Positions 22,001 through 30,500 of a DNA stretch of 64,000 nt are shown piece by piece (the first letter of the stretch is position 1; every line of letters starts with the position of its first letter). A program made the translations under genes and the position numbers. Origin of the DNA: Tridacna crocea (Eukaryota > Mollusca > Bivalvia > Cardiida > Cardiidae). The notes under the pieces were generated by a model, which had not been told where the DNA came from, did not search any database, and saw nothing but the letters and a program-made list of their open reading frames with translations. The stretch spans positions 9,954,119-10,018,118 of the forward strand of contig OX031071.1 in NCBI GenBank assembly GCA_943736015.1, in the 5' to 3' direction.

Positions 22001-22523
22001 AAAGGCTGTCGGGTGCTCGCGCCAGCAATCGAGACTTTGCGTTCCTTGTGTTTATATTATATAGGGGGATTTTTTTTTTCCATATTTTATCATTTATTTT
22101 GGTTATAGAATGTCAGATTCCTGTGATCTAACAATCCATGCCCATTTTATTAGTTGTCATTTGAAATTCTGTCGCATAGAGCCGTTCGAAAAGATGCGGG
22201 TAAAATCATATTTTTTCCATACGGGTTCAATGAATGGCTGATATGAAGGTGTCAGCGAAGACCAGTCACAAAAATAGCATCGGAGCAGACACCTTCAGAC
22301 TGAAGGTGTTTCCTCACATGCATCAGAGATAGAGGAGAGAGGCGAAAAAGTGCCGAGAAAAAGTTCACCACGATCGGGTATCGATCTCTTTATCATTAGA
22401 TCAGAAGTCGGATACACCAATCACTGAGTTATCCGATCAGACAGATCTACAAGGTAGGCTTGACTGGGAACTACAAAAGTAAGAAGAAACTTACGCCTTC
22501 CGTTTGCCCGCAGAAGTCGCCAT
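12759..22523 (-). CDS. RAB20: RAB20-like small GTPase, complete 5-exon coding region (210 aa)
   Basis: Coding exons in transcript order are 22523-22495, 19398-19305, 17050-16994, 14710-14598 and 13098-12759. They total 633 nt with compatible phases and GT-AG junctions throughout. The product has a P-loop GDYNVGKT (residues 18-25), a switch I/interswitch segment TIGAAFFLKQW (42-52), the WDTAGDE G3 motif (60-66), CKHD at the G4 position (119-122), ETSSK as G5 (159-163) and a C-terminal di-cysteine CC (207-208) for geranylgeranylation. The 'FFLKQW' and 'FYCRNA' stretches resemble vertebrate RAB20 more than other Rabs, and the length is close to the roughly 230 aa known for that family. RAB20 is known to act on endosome/phagosome maturation; that role is carried over from the family. 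Two departures from canonical Rabs are visible: DTAGD instead of DTAGQ, and Cys instead of Asn in G4. The ATG is chosen because it opens the only short exon in frame with the P-loop exon. Every intron is loaded with MITE copies. Confidence 0.92.
13190..13472 (-). mobile_element. tRNA-derived SINE, copy 1 (RAB20 intron 4)
   Basis: Read on the minus strand, the head is AGGGTAGCTCAATTAGTAGC (A-box-like) and TTTTGATCCCTGG (B-box-like), followed by a body containing GTGGGAAAGCAGCC.ATGGCTTGGAAAGAA that recurs in copies 2 and 3. It has no separate tRNA gene structure. Short ORFs over it are spurious. Confidence 0.7.
14229..14457 (+). repeat. Family A MITE (RAB20 intron 4)
   Basis: 229 bp TTAA to TTAA; one hairpin arm has a single-base change (GAGAAAATTCTGG). 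Confidence 0.85.
14598..14710 (-). CDS. RAB20: RAB20-like exon 4 (G3 / switch II)
   Basis: This 113-nt exon starts with DTAGDERYTG and continues to ...SSFESLW. The acceptor is CAAATTTCAG and the donor GTAAGT. The last codon (W) is split with exon 5. Confidence 0.92.
14744..14971 (+). repeat. Family A MITE (RAB20 intron 3, near exon 4)
   Basis: 228 bp. Its left TTAA is only 33 bp upstream of exon 4 on the transcript, so it occupies the likely branch-point region. Confidence 0.85.
14972..15488. other. Intronic, worn bivalve repeat
   Basis: Contains AACAAGAGGGCCATAATGGC...GCTCACCTGAG at 15045-15080, the head type seen at 3676 and 5797, followed by a GACCTACATG/GTGACCTAGTTT-type body. No exon was seen. 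Confidence 0.5.
15489..15775 (+). mobile_element. tRNA-derived SINE, copy 2 (RAB20 intron 3)
   Basis: The head is GTAGATCAGTCGGTGGCGTA with a B-box-like AAGTTTGACCCCAAG, the shared GTGGGAAAGCAGCCC.TGGCTTGGAAAG body, and a 3' tail ATAACTGAAACAATGTTGAAAA...ATTAAAC. Confidence 0.75.
15987..16217 (-). repeat. Family A MITE (RAB20 intron 3)
   Basis: 231 bp with an intact hairpin and TTAA at both ends. Confidence 0.85.
16397..16612 (+). repeat. Family A MITE, hairpin eroded (RAB20 intron 3)
   Basis: 216 bp. The first hairpin arm is deleted so the central palindrome is lost; the left TTAA has become TTGA. Confidence 0.75.
16641..16745 (-). repeat. Family A MITE, half copy
   Basis: Only the TAGAAATTATTGTGG... 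to GGATTGTTTGGTAACGAATTAA half is present; it abuts the next copy at a shared TTAA. Confidence 0.65.
16742..16970 (+). repeat. Family A MITE (RAB20 intron 3, 23 bp from exon 3)
   Basis: 229 bp with both TTAA. It ends just downstream (in transcript sense) of exon 3, leaving only the donor and about 20 bp of intron between. Confidence 0.85.
16994..17050 (-). CDS. RAB20: RAB20-like exon 3 (switch I / interswitch)
   Basis: A 57-nt exon of exactly 19 codons, ending at ...NVAVW before a GTGAGT donor. The TIG motif carries the switch I threonine. It is easy to miss because it is short and lies between MITE copies. Confidence 0.9.
17104..17330 (-). repeat. Family A MITE (RAB20 intron 2)
   Basis: 227 bp; shares its right TTAA with the next copy. 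Confidence 0.85.
17327..17555 (+). repeat. Family A MITE, abutting the previous copy
   Basis: 229 bp in opposite orientation to 17104-17330, with the single TTAA at 17327-17330 between them. Confidence 0.88.
17840..18068 (+). repeat. Family A MITE (RAB20 intron 2)
   Basis: 229 bp; intact hairpin arms and TTAA ends. Confidence 0.87.
18185..18411 (-). repeat. Family A MITE, diverged (RAB20 intron 2)
   Basis: The first arm is damaged and the left end reads ACACTTTATCACAG; the right end is GTGGTAAAGGGATAA. Confidence 0.7.
18459..18686 (+). repeat. Family A MITE (RAB20 intron 2)
   Basis: About 228 bp. The left TTAA is intact; the right end is mutated to GGGTAAAA. Confidence 0.82.
18963..19190 (-). 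repeat. Family A MITE (RAB20 intron 2, near exon 2)
   Basis: 228 bp; the right end is GGGTAAA rather than GGGTTAA. Confidence 0.82.
19305..19398 (-). CDS. RAB20: RAB20-like exon 2 (P-loop)
   Basis: This 94-nt exon runs from a TTTTACAG acceptor to a GTAAGT donor. It encodes the beta-1 strand and GDYNVGKT phosphate-binding loop, followed by SLIGRYIDGKFKPHDA. Confidence 0.92.
19749..19982 (+). repeat. Family A MITE, CCCAAACAATCCCTGG subfamily (RAB20 intron 1)
   Basis: 234 bp. Ends are TTAACCCTTTCCCAAACAAT and complement, a recognisable subfamily shared with 37317, 54558 and 58370. Confidence 0.85.
20148..20357 (+). repeat. Family A MITE, strongly diverged
   Basis: GTTTACCACACAATCCTGAG to CTTATGGTTAAG, with a much reduced hairpin. 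Confidence 0.6.
20666..21104. mobile_element. ~435-bp insertion with 23-bp inverted ends, in the left palindrome arm
   Basis: The segment starts GTTAGATAAATGATTAATCT and ends AGATTAATCATTTTTCTAAC, inverted with one mismatch over 23 bp. The right arm of the palindrome has the bare site GTTAGAT directly followed by CACAGG (in complement, at about 22120-22132). It is therefore an arm-specific insertion or its reverse, a deletion. Confidence 0.7.
21420..21823. repeat. Tandem pair of ~201-bp palindromes at the centre of the giant palindrome
   Basis: Two direct copies (about 21420-21622 and 21622-21823), each itself palindromic: arms TACCGTATTTTCGTATTACT.TATTACTATTATTTT and complement, and inner arms GGACATCAAATGATAC and complement. 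They are separated by TTTCTGTGACGTCAGC, so TGACGTCA motifs recur three times. Confidence 0.85.
22365..22455 (-). mobile_element. Possible SINE head (tRNA-like) upstream of RAB20 exon 1 donor
   Basis: The minus strand reads GATCGGATAACTCAGTGATT (A-box-like) and AGATCGATACCCGATCG (B-box-like) at tRNA-like spacing. No body or tail was recognised. Confidence 0.4.
22495..22523 (-). CDS. RAB20: RAB20-like exon 1 (start codon)
   Basis: The exon encodes MATSAGKRK plus two bases and ends at a GTAAGT donor. It joins the next exon in frame as ...KRKADAKVIILGD. It is only 29 coding nt, so it is the least certain exon by content; the phase match and strong donor support it. Confidence 0.8.
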
Positions 22524-22823
22524 TGGCTGACACTAGCGCCTTTAAGTGGTTACCTAATGATAAAAGAAAACCCCAACTGACAAGTAACAAAACATGCACG
22601 TGCGGTCCTATGACAGGTTTGACATCATCTTAATAAATAGATAAGTACAGGAATCATAACGAAATTCGTCATCCACCCACAAAACCGGAAGTACACAATG
22701 TCTGAGCTGGTTCTCGGTCTTCAGAGTGGTCCCGATGATTGACAGTTGGCGGGAAAAGACTCGCGAAATGGGCGGAAAGTTCGGGCACTATAAACAGTTC
22801 AATTTCAAAAAATGCTTTCTTTT
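22524..22823. other. RAB20 5' flank
   Basis: Upstream region of the minus-strand RAB20-like start codon. It is the GC-richest non-repeat stretch in the area (around 22660-22790) and may hold the promoter; no definite core element can be named. Confidence 0.35.
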
Positions 22824-23051
22824 TTAAACCTTTACCACATGACAAAATTTTAGAACTGTCCGAATTGAAAGCATTTGCTGATGACAGCTTCATGTGGCTC
22901 ATATGGAATGGTTTTTCCTTGAATGAGAAGAAAACATTGAGGGAAAAGGAGAAAATGATAGTAACCATCTATTTCTCCTTTTCCCACAATGTTTTCAAAA
23001 GCCTTCTCTCTCAGGGGTGTTAAAAGCCGTCATTGTTTGGTAAAGGGTTAA
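22824..23051 (-). repeat. Family A MITE, 300 bp upstream of RAB20
   Basis: 228 bp; the hairpin reads GGAGAAAATGATAGTAACCA, so the arms no longer pair perfectly. Confidence 0.8.
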
Positions 23052-23139
23052 GTTACACAATGTAAATCAGGCTGGAAAAGAAATAGTTTATTACTTTACA
23101 CATGAAAAAAAGAGATAAAATTGCAAATCTGATAGTCCC

Positions 23140-23425
23140 GTATTAGGATAATTGCCCCCCGGACAATTGCCCTCTGAGGACAATTCCCCCCGGACCATTG
23201 CCCCCCCCCCCCAGGACAATTCCTCCCGGACTATTGCCCCCCGAGGACAATCCACCCCGGACTATTGCCTCAACAGGACAATTCCTTGCCCTCAGAGGGC
23301 AATGGTCCGGGGGAATTGTCTTCGGAGTGGTGGGGGGGGGGGGATAGTTCGGAGGGATTGTTCTCGGGGGGCAATGGTCCGGGGGGTGAATTGTCCTCAG
23401 GGGGCAATTGTCCGGGTATTACCTA
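23140..23425. repeat. C-run / G-run palindrome of GGACAATTGCCCCC units
   Basis: Left half: repeated units of the form GGACAATTGCCCCCC / GGACTATTGCCCCCCGA. Right half: the complementary GGGGGCAATGGTCCGGGGG units. The halves form an inverted repeat of about 130 bp per arm with homopolymer runs of up to 12-14 C or G. No real coding; ORFs here are repeat translations. Confidence 0.85.
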
Positions 23426-23725
23426 TACACGTAGTAGTATCAGGGGCGGTAACCAGTCTAATACGATCTCTGGCAGAACACTGTGCCCTTCATTCATTTA
23501 TCCATTAATCGTATCTCACAGAGACCGCTAGACCCATCAAAAGTCCGCACATGCTGACCTGATTCGACACTTTTCGCTATCAGACAATTTTCTGTATGTC
23601 CAAGGACCACTCTACCCCCAATTCAGCCTTTCATTGGATCCCTAAGTATGTATTGCTTGCTGTAAAATGGACCACGAAGATGCATTAAGCCCCCATTTGC
23701 CAGAGCATAGCTCAGGTGTTAGTGC

Positions 23726-23956
23726 TTAACTCATTACCAAACGACAAAATTTTAGGTTTATCCAAATCGAAAGCATTTGCAGACGACAAAATAAAAGTGA
23801 CTGAAAAATTGGAATATGTCTTTTGAAGGGAAGAAAACATTGTGGGAAAAGGAGAAAATGCTGGTTACCAGCATTTCCTTTCCCACAATGTTTTCAGAGG
23901 GCTTCTTTGTCAGGTTTGTCAAAAGTAGGGATTGTGTGGTAGACCTAATGGGTTAA
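23726..23956 (-). repeat. Family A MITE
   Basis: 231 bp; a few extra bases near the right end (GTAGACCTAATGGGTTAA). Confidence 0.82.
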
Positions 23957-23959
23957 AAA

Positions 23960-24203
23960 GTTAAACCCTTTATCACATAATCTCGAGTTTTAACGATCTT
24001 AAGGAAGACAAAAAATTGAGAACATGTTGGGGCAATAGGAAACATTCCTGCCTGATAATCACCTTTTTCTCCCCCCCAAACGCCCCAAATTTTGTATGCT
24101 TTCATAGTGGCAAATTATACCCATTTAGCTATAAAACATTTTCGTTTGCACATGCTTTGAATTTGGACAAGTCCAAAAAATTATCGTTCGGTACTTATTT
24201 TAA
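23960..24203 (+). repeat. Family A MITE, diverged
   Basis: Starts TTAAACCCTTTATCACATAA; the hairpin is replaced by a C-rich segment. Ends at the TTAA shared with the next copy (24200-24203). Confidence 0.65.
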
Positions 24204-24429
24204 CCCTTTTCCAAACAATCCCTGGTTTTTACGACCCTGAGATAGAAGCCTTTTGAAAACAGTGTAGGAAAAGGCGAAAATGCTGGTTACCAGCATTTTC
24301 TCCTTTCCCTACAGTGTTTTCCATTCTGCTGGAAACAAATTTCAAAATTTGAGTTACGTTTATTTTGGCGTCTGCAAGTGCTTTAAATTTTGGACCAGTC
24401 CAAAATTTTGTCGTTTGGTAAAGAGTTAA
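24200..24429 (+). repeat. Family A MITE
   Basis: 230 bp; intact hairpin, TTAA at both ends. Confidence 0.86.
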
Positions 24430-24610
24430 GCTAATTATCCTTTTATCAAACGACATAATCTTAAACGTGCCCAAATTCAAAGCATATACAGACGTAGGAT
24501 AAAATATGGCTAACATTTGGGATCTGTCTTTGAGAGGTAAAAAAACCGTCGGAAAAGGGTGATGTTGGTTAACAGCATTTTCTCCATTATCTCCCGCTAG
24601 ATGGCATCCA
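24430..24610 (-). repeat. Family A MITE, partial
   Basis: CCTTTTATCAAACGACATAA side and half of the hairpin only. Confidence 0.55.
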
Positions 24611-25997
24611 ACAAATACACATCTTTCTAATTTGGGCATTCTGGGTACAGAACCGGACTACTTTATTACGCGACAACCGTTACTTTGAATTTCAAAATAA
24701 AATAAACGTTTACACAGTAAAACGCTACCTGGTGCGTTTCATTCAGCTATAGTCAGCAGTTTAGAGAAATCTGGAGCTAAACAGGACTGATTTCTCCTCA
24801 AACGTATTGATGAAAGTCATTTTCTCCATTGCTACTTTATAGCGCGTATTACTACAATCCCCCACCAAAATGGGGGAAGTGATGCGTCATAGAAGACAAG
24901 TCGAATCTTCGAAGAATATGACATGAGCATACAACGGCATTTTCTCCTTTTCCCTCTCTAATTTCAAAACGTATGGGTCCTTAAAACTCGGGATTATGTG
25001 GTACACCGTTATGTACATTCGGCGAACCGCGGGTAATCCGATCAATTTAAATGTAGCCACGGAATCAGCCGACTTGTCACGAACAGTCCCATAAACACGC
25101 ACCTTATTACTGATCCGTCAAGCTGAGAGGCATACACAATTTACGTCTACGCTGTGAAGGCTCACTGCATTCGTTTTTATGCTACACCAAGCATATTTGT
25201 CCACCCTTAGAGCGCCTAGTAAACTATAATTTCAGTCTAGGAAAAAGCCCGAAATAGATTTAATAATTCCATCATTTAGGCTTGCTTTGGTCTAGAATGA
25301 GTCAGTAACACGGACAGTGTAGATTCAAGATCAGACTACACATTTCGTGCAGTCTGATCTTGGTCTACACTGTTCTCAAAGGCAACCGTAATCATTAAAG
25401 GTGCGTAAAGACCTGACATGTTAAGTTGCGTTGTGTACACACTGAGCTTGGTTCATCGATATTCGATCAATTTGCTTACATGTATCGTATAGACGAGTAA
25501 CTGTTAAACTAAATAATAGTGTTTGCAGTGAACATATAAGTTTTGGTGATTGCATATAAAACTGGATCTAATAGCAGCTTCGTGTGAGTGGTGGAAAAAA
25601 TATATCCATGTGTTGACATTATTTAGGTAGGTAAACGTAATATAAAACCGAATTTTTACGCTGTGCTGGTTTTTATGAATAGATCTTTACTTATTCAAGA
25701 ACAAATCGTGTCTTCATCAAATGCTTCAATGTAAGTCTACTTTGGCTTCACCTGATCTACCTGGGGATGGGGAGGGGGTCGGGGAAGGAAAGGGGACGTG
25801 GTTGTTTGAATGAGTCACGTTCTTTCCAGCAATAGCGCAGAACAAGCTGATGTATATATGTATGCATATCTATATACTGGGTTTTCACCTGTACCGTGTT
25901 GGAACCCCGCTCAATGCGCCGTTCAAGGACACTTGGACCACATGATCTGTGCAGCCAGCTGGGTTCGAACCAGATTTTACAGATAACCAATTAAGTG
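24611..25997. other. Intergenic between the divergent RAB20 and claudin-like genes
   Basis: No gene recognised. A family A half hairpin is near 24930-25010 and a family B hairpin at 25311-25378. A GGTTCGAACC motif at about 25961 is tRNA-like only over the B box. Confidence 0.4.
25311..25378. repeat. Family B hairpin
   Basis: CGGACAGTGTAGATTCAAGA and the complementary arm, with an ACACATTTCGTGC loop. Confidence 0.8.
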
Positions 25998-26190
25998 CCT
26001 TAACATTCTAACAAATAATCCCGCGTTTCTACGATCATGAGTGCCTTTAAGCCTTTTAAAACAACAAAGAAAAGGAGAAAATGCTGGTAAGCATATCTTT
26101 GTCTGCTTTTCCCACAATGTCTTCCACCCTTTCGAAGACAAATCTCGTAGTTTTAGCTACATTTAGTCAGTCGTTTGGATAAATAGTTCA
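25998..26190 (+). repeat. Family A MITE, diverged
   Basis: TTAACATTCTAACAAATAAT start and a worn hairpin; no intact right end. Confidence 0.55.
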
Positions 26191-26219
26191 CCAATGAGCC
26201 AGACGGGACCAGTTTTTAC

Positions 26220-26335
26220 ATATGGTTTGCAACAGGCAAAAAGGGGTTTTCGGACATATATGGGTAATGTGTCGTCTCGGATCAGCCTGCGCAATATTTA
26301 CATTTGAGTCAAGCTGCATGAAAAGGGGGCTTAAT
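26220..26335. repeat. CTGCGCAGGCTAATCCGAGAC-family fragment
   Basis: Left half only: GGTTTGCAACAGGCAAAAAG and CGTCTCGGATCAGCCTGCGC. Confidence 0.6.
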
Positions 26336-26424
26336 GCATCTCTATGATCGAAGGTATCCTTTTTCAACAACCGACTCAATCCTGAGGTAGACTCGTCCTT
26401 GAACATACGGAATGATATCTGTTT

Positions 26425-26519
26425 ATCGGACAGTGTAGATCCAAGATCAGACTGCACCTTCTGTGCAGTCTGATTTTGATCTTCACTGTCTGCAGGAGGT
26501 CAGTGAGTCGGGCTTAGCA
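26425..26519. repeat. Family B hairpin with right flank
   Basis: Hairpin followed by the family's single-copy tail GGTCAGTGAGTCG.GCTTAGCAG. Confidence 0.8.
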
Positions 26520-26689
26520 GCCTAGAGGTTGATAATACGCTGATATGGTGATGTTTTGAAATTTCTGTACATCAAATACGTAACTTTTTTGGAACCTTAT
26601 TAGATGCCGTTTTGATTGCACGTTAGGATTGCTCCCAGGAGTAATTACGGGGACCGTTGGCTCTATTAAAGTATTGCCATTCTTGTCTT

Positions 26690-26890
26690 GAGAAGAAGAA
26701 GAGGAGAAGAAGAAGAAGAAGAAGAAGAAGAAGACGAGGAGAAGGGGAAAAAGGAGGAGGAAGAGAAGCAGAAGTGGGTGAGGAGGACTTGAAATTAGAA
26801 AAGAAGAAGAAGAAGAGGAGGAGGAGGAGAAGGAGAAGGAGTTGAAGAAGAAAAGAAGAAGAAGAAGAAAAAGGAGGAAGAAGAAATACC
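26690..26890 (+). repeat. 200-bp polypurine (GAA/GAG) tract
   Basis: Almost pure A/G on the plus strand, with imperfect GAA, GAG and GGA triplets, only a few pyrimidines. The Lys/Arg and Phe/Ser frames over it are low-complexity translations. Confidence 0.9.
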
Positions 26891-27344
26891 TTATGATGAT
26901 TACATCTTTTAGCGGCTTACAGATTTGATCCATGCTATGTGAAAAGGTGGTCTAATACACCTACAAACTGTATCGGCATAGGTCTGCCTGTGCAGTCGGC
27001 TAAGGCTGACCTAGATCAAATTTGTTTGCTATTTGTTAATTTTCTGAGTGTTAAAGGACCAGTCTACCTGATACAAAATGGGTTTCATGGATCCATACTT
27101 ATGAGATATCTTGCTGGTTACAGTAATTTACAGATATGCACTATGTCCGCTTTTGATACAGTATGACCATACTGGTAAAGATTTATTTTTTATACGGGGG
27201 CTAACATTTCAATATTTTAGACCTTATTGCCTAGAGTTGTTAAATCTAATGTGATAAAAAAACTTCTAATTTCAGGTTTTTGAACAAAATCTGTCACTTC
27301 AAATAGCCCCGAGAAATAGACACACGTACATACATACCCACCAG
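26891..27344. other. Claudin-like gene 5' flank
   Basis: No separate gene. Probably holds the promoter and 5'UTR of the claudin-like gene; a candidate acceptor sits near 27275. Confidence 0.35.
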
Positions 27345-27537
27345 ATGGCTATCGAAGGTTTTTTCGCCAAATTGTCACTCGTAACACTTCTCGGTGCCAC
27401 CGTGTGCTTGATAATTGGTATGGCGACGCCGTACTGGGTTTCAAACTCCGGTCACATAAGTGGTTTATGGCAGTATTGTTACTACCTGACCCATGCAGGT
27501 GGAGCCAGAACCTGCATTGCGATAGACGATCGACCAG
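27345..27537 (+). CDS. Claudin-like exon 1 (TM1, extracellular loop 1)
   Basis: Starts at ATG (MAIEGFFAKLSL) and ends ...IDDRP plus one base at an AG/GTCTGT donor. It encodes TM1 and the GLW-C-C loop. A possible 5'UTR acceptor (TTTCTAATTTCAG) lies about 70 bp upstream. Read-through past the donor into the palindromic repeat gives spurious coding. Confidence 0.87.
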
Positions 27538-30500
27538 GTCTGTTGGTGTTTAGTTTCTTCTTTTGGTCCATGCTATTATATAGAGTTTATTCCACCAGCT
27601 TGTGGTTAATATGGGGAAATATTTGCCGAAAAAAGGGAAATGTATGCGAAAATAACGAGTGCCGTAATATTTGCCGAAAAAGCTGTAATATTTGCCGAAA
27701 AAGGGAAAGGTATGCGAAAATAACGAGTGCCTTATGGCACTCGTTATTTTCACGGACTTTTCCCTTTTGAGGCAAATATTTCCCCATATTAACCACAAGT
27801 TGATGAAATAAATCATGTATTATATTTCCTCGGATTATTTTGTCAGCGAATGCCACTTTAAAACTAGTGATCTCAAGTTAATTAACCAGATTTTCGGCAG
27901 GAGGAAAATAGTCACTGTGACGGAAAAATAATTCCCCCAGCTTAATTACGTCATTTCTTTACCCGTAACATTTCTATAAATAGACACATGAAATATAATA
28001 TATAGTTATTTCCTGCAACACGCTAAAAGCAACGTTCGGACATTGGCGTACAGTGTCGTCTCGGATCAGCCTGCGCAGTCCGCGCAAACTAATCTGAAAA
28101 CGACACTTTCCGTTTTCGTGTAATTTTCTGTTTTGCGCAAGTCTTCTGAAAACAAATCAAATGTTGACGTAAAGTGCCGTTTCGGATAAGCCTGCGCGGA
28201 CTGGGCAGGCTAATCCGAGACGACACTTTACGGAAAAGTCCGAATGCCCCTTTTGGCGTGTCATATAGTATGTTGTGTTGCCCGTGATCGAAACATTTGT
28301 AGCTAGTATTTTTTTTTAGTCAGTTTTGGACAACAAATGGGATTAATGGCTCAATGGCCAATCCCGGACGAGTCCCCGATTTACGGACAAATTCCGTAAC
28401 AAAGCAACAAATGAACAAATGCATATAGCAGAAATATAGGGACCCACGGTATTTTCAAAAGACTACTTTCTCAGGGGCGTCAAAAGTTGTGATTGTGTGG
28501 TAATGAGTTAAATCAGCGAAATAAATCTGTCACTTCGGTAGTAAAAAGGCAATGCTAGTTCAAAGCTAGTATTGGGTAAGAAAATACCTCCTTTTCTGAC
28601 TGCACAGTCTCATCTTGATCTACGCTGTCCGCAAAAAGTGTTCGAGTCGAGCTCAGTAATCTAAGGGTTTAATCGCATTTAAACAGATGCTCTAGTAAGG
28701 AAGTGAAATTTGAATACAGGAACTTATGATATCAAATCAAACCCTTCTTATTTATATATGATACATTTACATGTAATTTAACGATTATGCTGTCAGATGC
28801 GACTCAAGGACCATCTGCGGAGATTGTAGATCCAAGATCAGACTGTACAGAAGGTGCAGTCTGATCTTGAATCTACACTGTCTGTTAAGGATATATTTTT
28901 GCCGCATAGAAATAACGATGAAATTGCAATATTTGGGTTAACAAACGTTGGAATGCAGTATAATAATTCTTTGTACAGTCAGGTGGCAGGACACTTATTC
29001 GCAGCTGTGGTGAATCATGTCGCCCAGAGTCTAAGGCACCACAGTCATGAACAGGTTTCCAAGTTTCCTGCCACCTGACTGTACAAATGATTACACGTAT
29101 GTACACTGGAACATATTCCGTCGACAAATAACTTAAAAACAATTTTTAATCTATTTCAAATGCAAACTTGATTTGAGAGACATGTCTACAAGTCCAGAAC
29201 TGTGATATACATGAATCTTTAAGTACACTCCCTTACAGAATGGAGGAATTTTACTAAAACAATAGCCTAGGAAACAATGTTCAGCTGTTTATTTCACTAT
29301 TGTGACAAAAGGTATTGAAGATCAAACCTTCTTTCTTAAGGTTAAACCCATTACCACACAATCCCTACTTTTGACGCCCCCTGGGAAAGAACCCTTTTGA
29401 AAACACTATGGGAAAAGGAGAAAATGCTGGTAACCAGCATTTTCTCCTTTTCCCACAGTGTTTTCTACCCTTCCCAGAACAAATTTCTAGTTTTTAGTCA
29501 CCTTTATTTTGTCGTCTGAAAATGCTTTCAATTTGGACTAGTCTAAAATTTTCTGGTGTGGTAAAGGTTTAAAGTATTCAAAAAATGCATTCAAATCAAC
29601 TGCAGCTGAGGTTGTCGCACCAGACATTTCTTTGGCAGATAGAGCGAATTCGGTTCTAGGCACAAATCATTGTATTTCAGATTTTGAAGACTGGATCAAA
29701 GGTGTTCAAGCGGTTGAGATTATTGCATGTATCGGAGGAGCACTTGGAGTTTTGTTTTTAATTATTTACAACATCAAGAATGATGGACAAGCGAACTTAA
29801 ACAGAATAAAGTTTGTGATGCTTCTGTGCCTTCTCTCATGTAAGTATATAGTAGACACTTCTGTGCCTCCTCTCATGTAAGTATAGTCGACACTTCTGTA
29901 CCTCCACTGGTGTAAGTAAAGTCGAAACTTCCTGTGCCTACTCTCCTTCAAGTATAGTCAACACTTCGGTGCCTCCTCTCATGTTAGTATAGTCGACCCT
30001 TCTGTTGGTTTAGCCGACACTTCTGTGCCTCCTCTCATGTAAGTAAAGTCGAGACTTCTGTGCCTCCCCTCATGCTTGTATAGTCGAGACTTCTGTGCCT
30101 CCCCTCATGTAAGTATAGTCGACACTTCTGTGCCTCCTCTCATGTTAGTATAGTCGACACTTCTGTGCCTCCTCTCATGTTGGTATAGTCGAGACTTATG
30201 TGCCTCCTCTCATGTTTTTATAGTCGACACTTCTGTCTATAGCCCCTAACTCTCATATTAAAAGACGGAAACTGCCAAGCTGGGCCGAAAAGATTTTACG
30301 AAAAGTCGATAGTTATCGATGAGTTTGGGTCTGTAGACCTTAAAATTCAGGACTGATGGTAACGTTACGGGTTAACCAGGTAATTCCATGTCTTATTTTT
30401 GCAGGTATTCTTTCGATTATTGGAATCAGTATTTACGGCGCAAAAAGAAACAACGGCTATTTTGGAAGAAACAAGAATTACAGTTGGTCCTTTTATATGT

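Larger units (their letters stand above)
20485..22317. repeat. Giant palindrome (foldback-type) in RAB20 intron 1
   Basis: The left arm (20485 to about 21600) is matched in reverse complement by the right arm (about 21640-22317). Landmarks pair from outside in: CCTTCAGTCTGAAGGTGTCT (20491) with its complement (about 22288); GCATCTTTTCGAACGGCTC with GAGCCGTTCGAAAAGATGC; CAGGAATCTGACATTCTATA with its complement; AAAATCACCCACGAAACAAA with its complement; TTATCCGGGTGGCCATTCGC with its complement. Arms are diverged by a few per cent. The left arm has an extra 432-439 bp (20666-21104). No protein of plausible length is encoded; the small ORFs are mirror translations. Confidence 0.9.

Noticed and set aside
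23152..23531. Pro- or Gly-rich ORFs over the C/G-run region
   Set aside because: They are low-complexity translations of the palindromic GGACAATTGCCCCC units.
17355..24639. Short ORFs containing [17 protein letters not shown] or [16 protein letters not shown]
   Set aside because: This peptide is the translation of the family A MITE hairpin and recurs wherever the MITE lies, in both orientations.
26657..26933. ORFs rich in Lys/Arg (+) or Phe/Ser/Leu (-)
   Set aside because: They are translations of the GAA/GAG polypurine tract, without gene structure.
29840..30240. CRISPR-like array
   Set aside because: Units are contiguous without unique spacers and overlap an exon-intron border in animal DNA; it is a minisatellite.
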